In this document: piece by piece, positions 18,503 to 26,003 of the stretch
Layout: each line of letters begins with the position of its first letter
Position numbering within the stretch: position 1 is the first letter of the stretch
Assembly (NCBI GenBank): GCA_045635745.1
Contig: JAZTWG010000061.1
Location: forward strand, 23,273 to 87,272
Direction of reading: 5' to 3'
Length of the DNA stretch: 64,000 nt
From: SIG78 sp045635745
GTDB taxonomy: Bacteria; Verrucomicrobiota; Lentisphaeria; Victivallales; Victivallaceae
Notes under the pieces: generated by a model
What the model was told of the DNA's origin: nothing
The model's input: the letters and a program-made list of their open reading frames with translations, nothing else
The model's database searches: none
Program-made: the position numbers and the translations under genes

Positions 18503-18524
18503 ATCCGTCACTTATCCGTCACTT
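18503..18524 (+). repeat. Tandem 11-bp direct repeat in nitroreductase leader
   Basis: ATCCGTCACTT occurs twice without a gap, just after the predicted transcription start and before the GGGAGG ribosome site. The same ATCCGTCA word forms hairpins around the amidohydrolase genes at 58.0-59.0 kb. Confidence 0.6.
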
Positions 18525-18544
18525 TAAGAAAGGGAGGTTTTATC

Positions 18545-19129
18545 ATGGATTTTTCTGCGATCTTGCGCAAACGCCGCACTATCCGCTTTTACCGGCAGAT
18601 GCCTGTTGCTGAAAAGCATCTGCTCAAACTCATCGAATGCGCCCGCCATGCGCCCAGCGCCGCCAATAATCAGGTGCTGCGCTACACGATCGTACGCAAC
18701 CCCGATCTGGTGCAGGCGGTGTTCTACAACACCAGCTATGCGGGCCGGGTCACGCCGCGCCGTTCGCCCGAATGGGGCAAAAATGCCCCCACCGCATTCA
18801 TTGCCGTAAGCGCAGTAAAAAACGGTCCCGCAGTAAGCAATATGGTCTACGCCGATGCGGGGGCGGCGATCATGACCATGTCTTTTGCAGCGGTGGAAGA
18901 AAATCTGGGCTGCTGCTGGATAGGCGCGTTCAAGGCCGGCGAAGTAACCTCGCTGCTGGAAATTCCGGCCGACGAACAACTGCTTTTCCTGCTGGCGGTG
19001 GGGCATCCGGCCGAAATACCGGTTGAGGATACCATCGAAAAAGATGAAAGCGTGGCGTATTATCTGGATGAATTCGACCGCTTGCATGTACCCAAATACA
19101 ACGTTCAGGCCATCACCCGGATATTGTAA
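18545..19129 (+). CDS. Nitroreductase-family FMN oxidoreductase
   Basis: NAD(P)H:FMN oxidoreductase fold, 194 residues. The N-terminal RRTIRFYRQMPV segment (about 10-21) and the APSAANNQ segment (36-43) form the FMN phosphate-binding site. The ENLGCCWIGAF segment (near 119-129) is the other hallmark. Members reduce nitro groups, quinones or flavins, and some act in cofactor synthesis; the substrate here is unknown. A strong GGGAGG lies 8 bp before the ATG. It has its own promoter with a repeated ATCCGTCACTT in the leader, which suggests specific regulation. Confidence 0.87.
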   Translation: MDFSAILRKRRTIRFYRQMPVAEKHLLKLIECARHAPSAANNQVLRYTIVRNPDLVQAVFYNTSYAGRVTPRRSPEWGKNAPTAFIAVSAVKNGPAVSNMVYADAGAAIMTMSFAAVEENLGCCWIGAFKAGEVTSLLEIPADEQLLFLLAVGHPAEIPVEDTIEKDESVAYYLDEFDRLHVPKYNVQAITRIL

Positions 19130-19203
19130 GCAGCATTGTGATTGACTGTTGAAAAACTGTTTTCCCCACCTCAAGCTGTTTACCATTGTAATAAAATCAC
19201 GTT

Positions 19204-19677
19204 TCAGTATTTTTTCTTCATGGCCCTGAACTCATAAGGATTTATGGGGTTGGGGTCTGCCCATAAGCCTTTTTTATCAGCCCTTGCTTGTTTTTCGGCT
19301 TGAATGTATGCAGGAGTTTTATCGTAATAATTGTAATGCCACGCATAACCGTTTTGAACCATTACAAGGTTGATTTCTGCACCGTCACAGTAAACGACCC
19401 CAACTATTCTGCCGTAACGGTCAACAGCTTTGTATCTGACAGTAACTTGTTTGCCGAAAATCAAAGAAGATAAAAACTGTTTGGCTTTGCTGCCAAATGC
19501 CTGTTTCTTTTCGGGGGCATCGATTTTATCAAGGCGGATTTTGAAATTGCCCTTATCCATTTCATCTAAAACAGTAATGGTATCACCATCAGTAACACCC
19601 ACTACTTTGCCTTTGATTTCAGCAGAAAAGAGAGAAAGTGAGAGTAAAAGCAGAGAGAGTAAAAATAGTGGTTTCAT
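19204..19677 (-). CDS. Secreted thermonuclease-family protein (staphylococcal nuclease fold)
   Basis: SNase-like OB-fold nuclease of 157 residues. The start is set at the ATG at 19677 because it begins a clean signal peptide (MKPLFLLSLLLL..., ending near LFSAEIKG). An earlier in-frame ATG would put 24 hydrophilic residues before it. The DGDTI segment carries the metal-binding Asp, then IRLDKIDAPE holds the catalytic Arg and Asp/Glu, and AVDRYGRIVG the second Arg, all family hallmarks. It probably degrades extracellular or periplasmic nucleic acid. Base composition and the surrounding repeats suggest recent acquisition. Confidence 0.85.
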   Translation of the reverse strand: MKPLFLLSLLLLSLSLFSAEIKGKVVGVTDGDTITVLDEMDKGNFKIRLDKIDAPEKKQAFGSKAKQFLSSLIFGKQVTVRYKAVDRYGRIVGVVYCDGAEINLVMVQNGYAWHYNYYDKTPAYIQAEKQARADKKGLWADPNPINPYEFRAMKKKY

Positions 19678-19744
19678 GCTGTGGCGGTTTCCTTCGGAGT
19701 TATGGGAAACACCACAAAAAAAGAGGTGCATTCCCGATTTGCAC

Positions 19745-19875
19745 CACATCGCACGCCTACCACAGCGTTACAGAGAAATGCAAACACAGAAAAGCACCAT
19801 GTAGTCACTACACGGCACAATTCTTCTGTGCTTTCTCTGTATTGGCAGCTTCTCAAAGTGGTAGTTTGCGATGTG
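19745..19875. repeat. 131-bp imperfect palindrome upstream of the nuclease gene
   Basis: The two halves pair in blocks: CACATCGCA (19745) with TGCGATGTG (ending 19875), CTACCAC with GTGGTAG, CAGAGAAA with TTTCTCTG, CACAGAA with TTCTGTG, and a terminal TGTAG-TCA-CTACA hairpin. Each block is separated by small unpaired bulges. It could be a structured RNA, a leader of the nuclease mRNA (minus strand) or a miniature mobile element. Confidence 0.5.
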
Positions 19876-20243
19876 AGCCAGATAAATTATGCTATATACA
19901 ATTTTTCAGTTCAAATATTTTTCAGTTTGGTTTTTGCCCTTCCTGTTGATTAGAAAATAATACCCAAATATAACACCAAAACGGTGAAAATTCAACTTGA
20001 AACAGCCTTTTTTCGTAATGAAAATCGTGTTTCAGTTACAGCGTGGGAATGACTTTATGCAATATTTTTTGCTTCAGGCTGATTTTTCAGCAATACAAAA
20101 CAACAGCGATGTGCGGCGCACTTTTGCCGGCAGCATTATGGTTTTTGCCGCACAACCAAGGGGGGATTGCTTTCCCCCCTTGAACCCCGGTGCTCATTGA
20201 GCAGCAATATCCAGTGTAATTCTTAACGACTTTAAATTAACGC

Positions 20244-20375
20244 GGGGGCTGACGCCCCCTTAAGCGATTTTACGGCAAGCCGTAAAATCGTCCTCAAACG
20301 CCGGATGGCTTCGCTCGACTCCGTTCGGCTTCGCGGAACTTTTCCGCTCGGTTTGCCGGAATATATCCGGCAAAC
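20244..20375. repeat. Cluster of perfect hairpins in GC-rich intergenic DNA
   Basis: Three perfect inverted repeats in 130 bp: GGGGGC/GCCCCC (20244-20259), CGATTTTACGGC/GCCGTAAAATCG (20265-20290, 2-base loop) and GTTTGCCGGA/TCCGGCAAAC (20351-20375, 5-base loop). Between them are short TTCGC/CCGTTCGG-type repeats. No gene is convincing here. Confidence 0.5.
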
Positions 20376-20490
20376 TGCCCTCTCATGCGCTCGCGGCGCT
20401 GACCGCGCTTCGCGGCTGACGCCGCGTGTGCTGCCGGCAAACACGTTTGCTATTGTAATAAAATCGTGTTTCAGTTACGAAACGGAAACG

Positions 20491-20538
20491 GCATAAAAAT
20501 ACCGCACGGCAGTTTGTGCGGTGCGGTATTTTTTATGC
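20491..20538. terminator. Bidirectional terminator after the RND efflux operon
   Basis: Arms GCATAAAAATACCGCAC (20491-20507) and GTGCGGTATTTTTTATGC (20521-20538) are complementary over 17 bp apart from one extra T, with A/T runs on both flanks. It starts 3 bp beyond the stop of the RND permease on the minus strand. Confidence 0.75.
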
Positions 20539-20540
20539 TT

Positions 20541-23500
20541 TCACTTTTTGGCGGTATCGCGCACAAAGGCGAAATAGAGTGCCGGAATCACATAGAGTGT
20601 CAGCAGTGATGCGATCGCCAGACCGCCGACCACACCCACGCCGCAGCTGGAACGCAATTCCGACCCCAAACCGGTACCGAACGCCATCGGCAGCATACCC
20701 GCCACTGAAGCAATACTGGTCATTACGATCGGGCGGAATTTCGACTCGGTGGCTTCCAGCATGGCTTTGTGGGTGGTCATGCCGTTTTTCACCAATGTTG
20801 AGCACTCGTCAAGGATCAGAATGGCGTTGTTTACCACGATCCCGATCATCATTACCCCGCCGAGCAGACCCATCATCGACATGGACATATTAAAACAGTA
20901 CAATGTAAAATACATCCCCAGGAACCCCAGCGGCACGGTAAACATGATCAAGAACGGCTTGGTCCACGATTCCATGATCGCCGCAATCAGCAAGTAGGTC
21001 AATATTGCCGCCAGAATGAGCACTTCGCCGAATTCCTGAGCGGTTTCGTTCATCATTTCCACGTTGCCGCGCATACGCAAAGTGTATCCGGGCGGCAGAA
21101 TAGTGCGGGCAGTTTCGGAGATCTTGCCGGAAACATCGCCCAGCGCCATGCCCGGAGCGCTGTTGGCGTAGATGTACATATTACGGTTTTTATCGTAGCG
21201 GTTGATGATCACCGGACGCGCTTCTTCGGTGATTTTGGCCACCACTTCGGTATTCAGCGGGTTGTTGTCTTTAGTAGCCAGCGCATTTTGCTTGAGCTGG
21301 GTTTCGCCGTACTCTTTACGATTCTTCAAGCGGATGTCGTAAGTACGCGTACCGGTGCGGAAGTCGCCGACTTCGATACCATCGAGTGAACCGACCAGAT
21401 TGGTGTAAAGATCGTTGGCGCTCAATCCGAGGTTCTGCAGAATTGTACGGTCGGGCGTAATGTTGATATTGGTCTTGCGCTCGCGGCTGCTGCTGTCGAG
21501 GTCGCGGGTGATGGCCAGTGCCGGAATGGTTTCCATAACTTTCTTTTCCACTTCTTCGAGCACTTCCAGCTCCGGACCGCTGATCGTACAGTTGATTTCC
21601 GATGTGGCGCTGCCGAAGGTTGCCGGAATCGACATGGTTATACGGCAGTTATCCAGATAACTCAACTCTTTACGCAGGATTTCCTGCAGATCGTAAATCG
21701 TTTCTTTACGCTCAAATTTCTTGGTCGTATTCAAGTTGATCTGTCCTACATACACGGCAGTGGAAACCTGTCCGCGAGGCGCAGCAGAGCGGCCGGTCCA
21801 GCGGGTTATACCGGTAATAAAGTCATACTTTTTAAGGTGATCTTCGGCTTCTTTGAGCAGTTTTTCGGTCGTTTCCAGATTGTAGTTGGTCGGAAATTCA
21901 AACCGGATGCGGATTTCGCCCTGGTCGCAGAATGGCAGGAAGCTCAATCCCACTTTCGGCATGATAAATGCCCACACCGCTATGGCCATAGCAAATACCA
22001 CCGCAACTATGATGCGCGGATGACGGCTCGTCCACTCAATACTGCCGTTGAACTTGGAGCACAACCAATCGTAGCCGATATCCCACGGAATAAAGAACTT
22101 CTGCAGCAGAGTCTTTTTATCGCCTGCCTGCACAGGCTTGTAATTTTTGAGCAATACGCAGCTCAAAATCGGAGTCAATGTAAAACTGATAAAAAGCGAA
22201 ACGATCGTTGCGGCCACCATCACCCCGGCAAACGGACGCATCATGGTGCCGATACGGGTGGTCATCATCAGCATCACCGGCACGAACACCACCACGTTAG
22301 TCAATGCGCTGGCGGAAACTGCGGCAATAACTTCGCCGGTACCCTCTTCGGAGGCGGTTTTTATATCTTCGTTGCGATTCAAATGCTTATAAATATTTTC
22401 GATCACCACGATACTGTTGGTTACCAGCACCCCCACCGAACAGCCCAGACTCAACAGAGTCATGATGTTGAACGAATACCCCAGCCATACCATTGCGGCA
22501 AAGGTCACCACCACCGATATCGGCATGGAAATCATCACAATAAAGGTACTGCGGACATCGTGCAGAAAGAGGAACAGTAGCACCGCTGTAAGGATAATAC
22601 CCGTAACAATGGAGCTTTTGGCGTCGTCCACCGAAGCCTGAATAAATTCCCCGGAATCCCGGAACCAGACCAGTTCCATACCCGAGGGCAGCTCGCCGTT
22701 GCGTTTCAGCTGTTCCACGCGCTGACGGATACCGGCAATAACTTCGATAGCATTGGCTTCGGCTTTTTTAACGATATTGAAGCTGGCGGCGGGTTTGCCG
22801 TTCACATACGCCTTACTGCGGACTTCGCGGCTCATAAGTTTGATTTCGGCAATATCGCGCAGATAAACGCGCTTGTTTTTTACTGTGCCGATCTCCAGCG
22901 AGCGGATCTCTTCGAGGTCTTTATAGTCGCCGGCAAAGGTCACGTTCTTTTCGCTCTTATCGATCTGGATTCGGCCCAGCGGCTTACGCACGTTGTTGGC
23001 CTTGAGCTTGTTTACAATACTGCCGATGGAAAGGTTCATGGCTGTAAGCTTATTACGGTCAAGCAGAATATGTATCTGCATTTCGTTGGAGCCGTAAACA
23101 CGCACTTCGCCCACACCGGAAACCGCCGCAAATTTGTCGGCAATAACATCGTCGGCAAAGTCGTAGAGATCTTCCTGTGTGCGGTCGCCCACCAGATAAA
23201 CCTGCACTACGGTCGTGGCGTTGGTATCAATCTTGCGGATACGCGGCTCTTTGGCACCGTCGGGCAGCTGGTCGCGGATCGTATTCAAAGCTTCGCGGAT
23301 ATCAGTTGCGGCAATATCAACATTGGTGCCCATGTTGAACTCCAGCGAAATATTGGCCTGATCTTCGATCGCCACGCTGGAAATGTGCCGGATGCCGTCG
23401 AGCGAGGAAACCGCATCTTCGATTCTGCGGATGATTTCCACTTCGATTTCCGCCGGACTGGCGCCTTCGTATTCGCACCGCACCAGCACGGTCGGGATTT

Positions 23501-23621
23501 CAATATTCGGCAGCAGGTCAATACTCAATCGCGGGTAGAGCGAGCACCCGATCATGATCAGAACAATGATAAATGCCGTCATGGCAATCGGACGGCGCAC
23601 GCTTATTCGGCTTAAAAACAT
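20541..23621 (-). CDS. RND-family efflux permease (HAE-type)
   Basis: Inner-membrane pump of 1026 residues with the standard two-fold repeat of large periplasmic loops and about 12 membrane helices. The MFLSRISVRRPIAMTAFIIVLI N-terminus, porter-domain motifs and FRPIVMTSIASVAGMLPMAFG near the C-terminus are typical. Unusually, the TM4 motif reads GVLVTNSIVVIEN: the two proton-relay Asp residues (AcrB D407/D408) are Thr401/Asn402. The TM10 lysine (AcrB K940) is Asn931 in VVNNAILI. The Arg of FRPIVMT is kept. Energy coupling may therefore differ. The gene follows its adaptor by 19 bp; no TolC-type channel is nearby. Confidence 0.9.
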   Translation of the reverse strand: MFLSRISVRRPIAMTAFIIVLIMIGCSLYPRLSIDLLPNIEIPTVLVRCEYEGASPAEIEVEIIRRIEDAVSSLDGIRHISSVAIEDQANISLEFNMGTNVDIAATDIREALNTIRDQLPDGAKEPRIRKIDTNATTVVQVYLVGDRTQEDLYDFADDVIADKFAAVSGVGEVRVYGSNEMQIHILLDRNKLTAMNLSIGSIVNKLKANNVRKPLGRIQIDKSEKNVTFAGDYKDLEEIRSLEIGTVKNKRVYLRDIAEIKLMSREVRSKAYVNGKPAASFNIVKKAEANAIEVIAGIRQRVEQLKRNGELPSGMELVWFRDSGEFIQASVDDAKSSIVTGIILTAVLLFLFLHDVRSTFIVMISMPISVVVTFAAMVWLGYSFNIMTLLSLGCSVGVLVTNSIVVIENIYKHLNRNEDIKTASEEGTGEVIAAVSASALTNVVVFVPVMLMMTTRIGTMMRPFAGVMVAATIVSLFISFTLTPILSCVLLKNYKPVQAGDKKTLLQKFFIPWDIGYDWLCSKFNGSIEWTSRHPRIIVAVVFAMAIAVWAFIMPKVGLSFLPFCDQGEIRIRFEFPTNYNLETTEKLLKEAEDHLKKYDFITGITRWTGRSAAPRGQVSTAVYVGQINLNTTKKFERKETIYDLQEILRKELSYLDNCRITMSIPATFGSATSEINCTISGPELEVLEEVEKKVMETIPALAITRDLDSSSRERKTNINITPDRTILQNLGLSANDLYTNLVGSLDGIEVGDFRTGTRTYDIRLKNRKEYGETQLKQNALATKDNNPLNTEVVAKITEEARPVIINRYDKNRNMYIYANSAPGMALGDVSGKISETARTILPPGYTLRMRGNVEMMNETAQEFGEVLILAAILTYLLIAAIMESWTKPFLIMFTVPLGFLGMYFTLYCFNMSMSMMGLLGGVMMIGIVVNNAILILDECSTLVKNGMTTHKAMLEATESKFRPIVMTSIASVAGMLPMAFGTGLGSELRSSCGVGVVGGLAIASLLTLYVIPALYFAFVRDTAKK

Positions 23622-23640
23622 CTTGCTTGACCCTCCGGAC

Positions 23641-24801
23641 TTACTTGTTGATGATGTTCAACAGCGAATTGTTGTTGACAAAAGTCTGACCGGAAACCAC
23701 GATATCTTTGCCCATAAGTTCAGCACTGTTCAATACTTCGCAGTATTTGCCGTCTACGATCCCCCGCACAACGGTGGCATCTTTGGCGCGCTTTTCCGGC
23801 GTGACCGTATAGACTATGTAGCGGTCATTGGCGCGCAGCATCATGGCATCGGCCGGCAGGCCGTAAGTTTCTTTTTCGGTAAGGATCAAATTGATATCAG
23901 CGAGCATGCCGCTTACGAGTCTGATTCCTTTCGGCACGAGTGCTTTAAGCTTGAAAGTACGGCTTTCGGGATCGACCCCGGGCGATTTGTAGGTGACCAC
24001 AGCGCTGCCGAGAATTTTGCCGGACATGCCGGTGAATTCAACTTTGGTCTGACCGGGAATGATCCGGTTGTAGTACGCAGCGCTGATAAAAGTTTCGACT
24101 TCCAGTTTGTCGTGATTTTCCAGTTTGAGTATATCCTGACCGGCAGAAACATATTCATTGGCTTCCACAAATTTATCGAACACCACGCAGTCAAAAGGTG
24201 CGCGCACCACGGAGTCATCCAGATTCTTTTTGGCAATGGCCAGATTGCTCTGGGCCTGTTTGAGCTGGGCCCGGGCATTAACAATGGCGCTGTGGGCATT
24301 CTGCACTTCCATCTGTGCTTTTTTGTAGGCGGTTTCGGTGGTTTCCAGATTGCTCTGGCTCAAGGCATTGGAGCGCGAAAGAGTCAGGGCGCGTTCGTAA
24401 TCGCGTTTGGCCTGCTGCAGGGAGATCTCTTCGGTTTTGAGCTGCAGTTCGGCACTTTTCAAGGCGGCTTCTTTCACGTTGATTTCGTCTTCTTTGACCA
24501 CCACCTGATTTTTCAGCACCTGACGGTCGATTCCGAAAAGTACATCGCCGGTCTTGCGGCGATCGCCTTCATCCACATTGAGTATTTCCAATGTGCCGCT
24601 GATTTTAGCGGAAATGGTGGCATGTTCCACCGGTTTTACAGTACCCTGTATCGGCAGCTGTTCACGAAAAACACGTTTTTCAAGTTTCTGGATCCCAACG
24701 CGGACGGAGCGTTCTCTGGCTTTGACCGTCTTTTTGTTGCATGAAACACTTACCAGCATCAAAACTGCCAACCCGGCACAAATATACAGATTTTTCCCCA
24801 T
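23641..24801 (-). CDS. RND efflux periplasmic adaptor, lipoprotein (MFP/HlyD family)
   Basis: Links the inner-membrane pump to an outer-membrane channel. It has a lipoprotein signal peptide with lipobox LVSVSC (Cys21) and a split lipoyl domain (the second half starts near DSVVRAPFDCVVFD). A long coiled-coil hairpin (about 95-190, rich in Q, E and K) and beta-barrel/MP domains follow. Length is 386. AAGGTGA precedes the ATG. It is the first gene of the operon and is read divergently from a LysR regulator 114 bp away, which probably controls it. Confidence 0.9.
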   Translation of the reverse strand: MGKNLYICAGLAVLMLVSVSCNKKTVKARERSVRVGIQKLEKRVFREQLPIQGTVKPVEHATISAKISGTLEILNVDEGDRRKTGDVLFGIDRQVLKNQVVVKEDEINVKEAALKSAELQLKTEEISLQQAKRDYERALTLSRSNALSQSNLETTETAYKKAQMEVQNAHSAIVNARAQLKQAQSNLAIAKKNLDDSVVRAPFDCVVFDKFVEANEYVSAGQDILKLENHDKLEVETFISAAYYNRIIPGQTKVEFTGMSGKILGSAVVTYKSPGVDPESRTFKLKALVPKGIRLVSGMLADINLILTEKETYGLPADAMMLRANDRYIVYTVTPEKRAKDATVVRGIVDGKYCEVLNSAELMGKDIVVSGQTFVNNNSLLNIINK

Positions 24802-24849
24802 GACCGATCACCTTCTGTTTTAATAAAAGAATTATTTTGAGAAAAATAA

Positions 24850-24877
24850 TTGCATTTTCTTTAAAATACAATATAAT
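24850..24877 (+). promoter_or_regulatory. Promoter of the lysR gene in a divergent control region
   Basis: TTGCAT (24850-24855), a 16-bp spacer and TATAAT (24872-24877). The 114-bp region shared with the efflux operon is very AT-rich and contains the partial dyad AATATTATCTT/AATATAATAAC, a plausible LysR binding site. Confidence 0.5.
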
Positions 24878-24915
24878 AACAATATTATCTTAATAAACGA
24901 AAGGTTATCAATATT

Positions 24916-25830
24916 ATGGCAACGATCCGTGCTGTGGAGATTTTTCTGAAACTTGCCGGAGAGCTGCATTTCGGCAAAACCGCATCGCTTCTGGGCATAA
25001 CCCAGGCGGCGTTGAGCAAAGAGATCAGCAATCTGGAAAAATCATTGAACTGCCGTTTGTTCGACCGTTCCGACCGCTGGAACATCCGTCTGACCGCCGC
25101 CGGCAAGGCTTATTACAACGAAATAAAAGGCTTGCCGGAGCTGATGACCCGGGCCGATGAACACGCCCGCCGGGCATCGCGCGGGGAACGCGGCATGCTG
25201 GCAATATCGGTGGCCAATATGGTTTATGACCATTTGCAGCTGGGCGGTATACTGCAGAAAATGCACGAAAAATATCCGGCGGTAAAACTGCTGGTGCGCG
25301 ATTGCCAGAACTCGCCGCAAGTATATTCGCAACTGCTTTCCGGCGAAGCGGATATCGGTTTTATGGCAGTAAACAGTCCGGGCAATCCGGAACAGGATCT
25401 GCAGCAGTTCAGATTGCTGGAACTGCCCATCTCTTTTGCCATCCCCACCCGGCATCCGCTGGCCGGGAAAGAATCGCTGCGTATAACCGATTTCAAACAT
25501 GTTAATTTTATTCTGCCGGCGGCCAACCATATGCCGTGGCTCCGCAGACAGTTTGAAGATTTTTTCTTTGAACATTGCGGCACTTATCCCATAGTTGAAC
25601 AGGAAGCTCTGGGTCTGCGTGCCACCCGTCAGCTGGTCTCTGCCGGATTGGGGATCGGGCTGGTGGTCAAACCGGGAACTGTCGATGAGCGGGAAAATAT
25701 CGTTTATCGGGAAACAGATTTTCAGATCAAGCGCGTGATCACTGCCGCGTGGGATGCCGGCAATCAATCCCGCACGCTTAAAAACTTTCTGAAACTGCTC
25801 AAAAAAGTTCATGAAAAACAATTGGAGTAA
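24916..25830 (+). CDS. LysR-family transcriptional regulator
   Basis: N-terminal winged helix-turn-helix (about 1-62: FLKLAGELHFGKTASLLGITQAALSKEISNLEKSLNCRLFDR) followed by a periplasmic-binding-like effector domain to residue 304. GIGLVVKPG is typical of the effector domain. It is divergently transcribed from the RND adaptor/permease operon, the standard arrangement for a local regulator responding to a small molecule that the pump exports. AAAGG lies upstream of the ATG. The effector is unknown. Confidence 0.9.
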   Translation: MATIRAVEIFLKLAGELHFGKTASLLGITQAALSKEISNLEKSLNCRLFDRSDRWNIRLTAAGKAYYNEIKGLPELMTRADEHARRASRGERGMLAISVANMVYDHLQLGGILQKMHEKYPAVKLLVRDCQNSPQVYSQLLSGEADIGFMAVNSPGNPEQDLQQFRLLELPISFAIPTRHPLAGKESLRITDFKHVNFILPAANHMPWLRRQFEDFFFEHCGTYPIVEQEALGLRATRQLVSAGLGIGLVVKPGTVDERENIVYRETDFQIKRVITAAWDAGNQSRTLKNFLKLLKKVHEKQLE

Positions 25831-25936
25831 TCCCCAAAAAAACATATTCAGCAGGAGATGCATTTGCCGGCAGATATTTATACTTTGCAACAAAACAGGG
25901 CTTAAAGCTCAGCAGGATTTGCATTTTATATCCAGA

Positions 25937-25955
25937 TGTGTTATACTTTAACACA
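25937..25955. promoter_or_regulatory. Operator-like palindrome TGTGTTA-N5-TAACACA
   Basis: Perfect 7-bp arms around TACTT, upstream of a TATAAT (25973-25978) and the secreted CBM9/TIM-barrel gene at 26004. Its position near the expected -35 would suit a repressor or activator site. Confidence 0.45.
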
Positions 25956-26003
25956 AAGTACATGATAGTTTTTATAATTTCCACAATATTAAGGATCCGG
26001 AAA

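Larger units (their letters stand above)
19185..20477. other. Possible inserted island flanked by 25-bp direct repeats
   Basis: Near-identical copies of ATTGTAATAAAATC + (A/G)(C/T)GTTTCAGT lie at 19185-19209 and 20452-20477. A third, shorter copy (TAATGAAAATCGTGTTTCAG) is at about 20016-20036. Between them lie a small nuclease gene that looks AT-richer than its neighbours, a long imperfect palindrome and a cluster of perfect hairpins, with about 770 bp (19678-20450) free of any convincing gene. No transposase or integrase is visible. The left repeat contains the nuclease stop codon. Confidence 0.4.

Noticed and set aside
19745..19875. Integron attC site
   Set aside because: It forms a long stem, but the expected terminal core RYYYAAC/GTTRRRY boxes are not clearly present and there is no integrase.
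19678..20490. Small ORFs (about 60-100 codons) in the nuclease island
   Set aside because: Low-complexity translations in several frames, no ribosome sites, and they lie on the palindrome and hairpins.
23641..24801. Adaptor plus permease as a complete tripartite efflux pump
   Set aside because: No TolC/OprM-type outer-membrane channel lies next to them, so completeness cannot be claimed.
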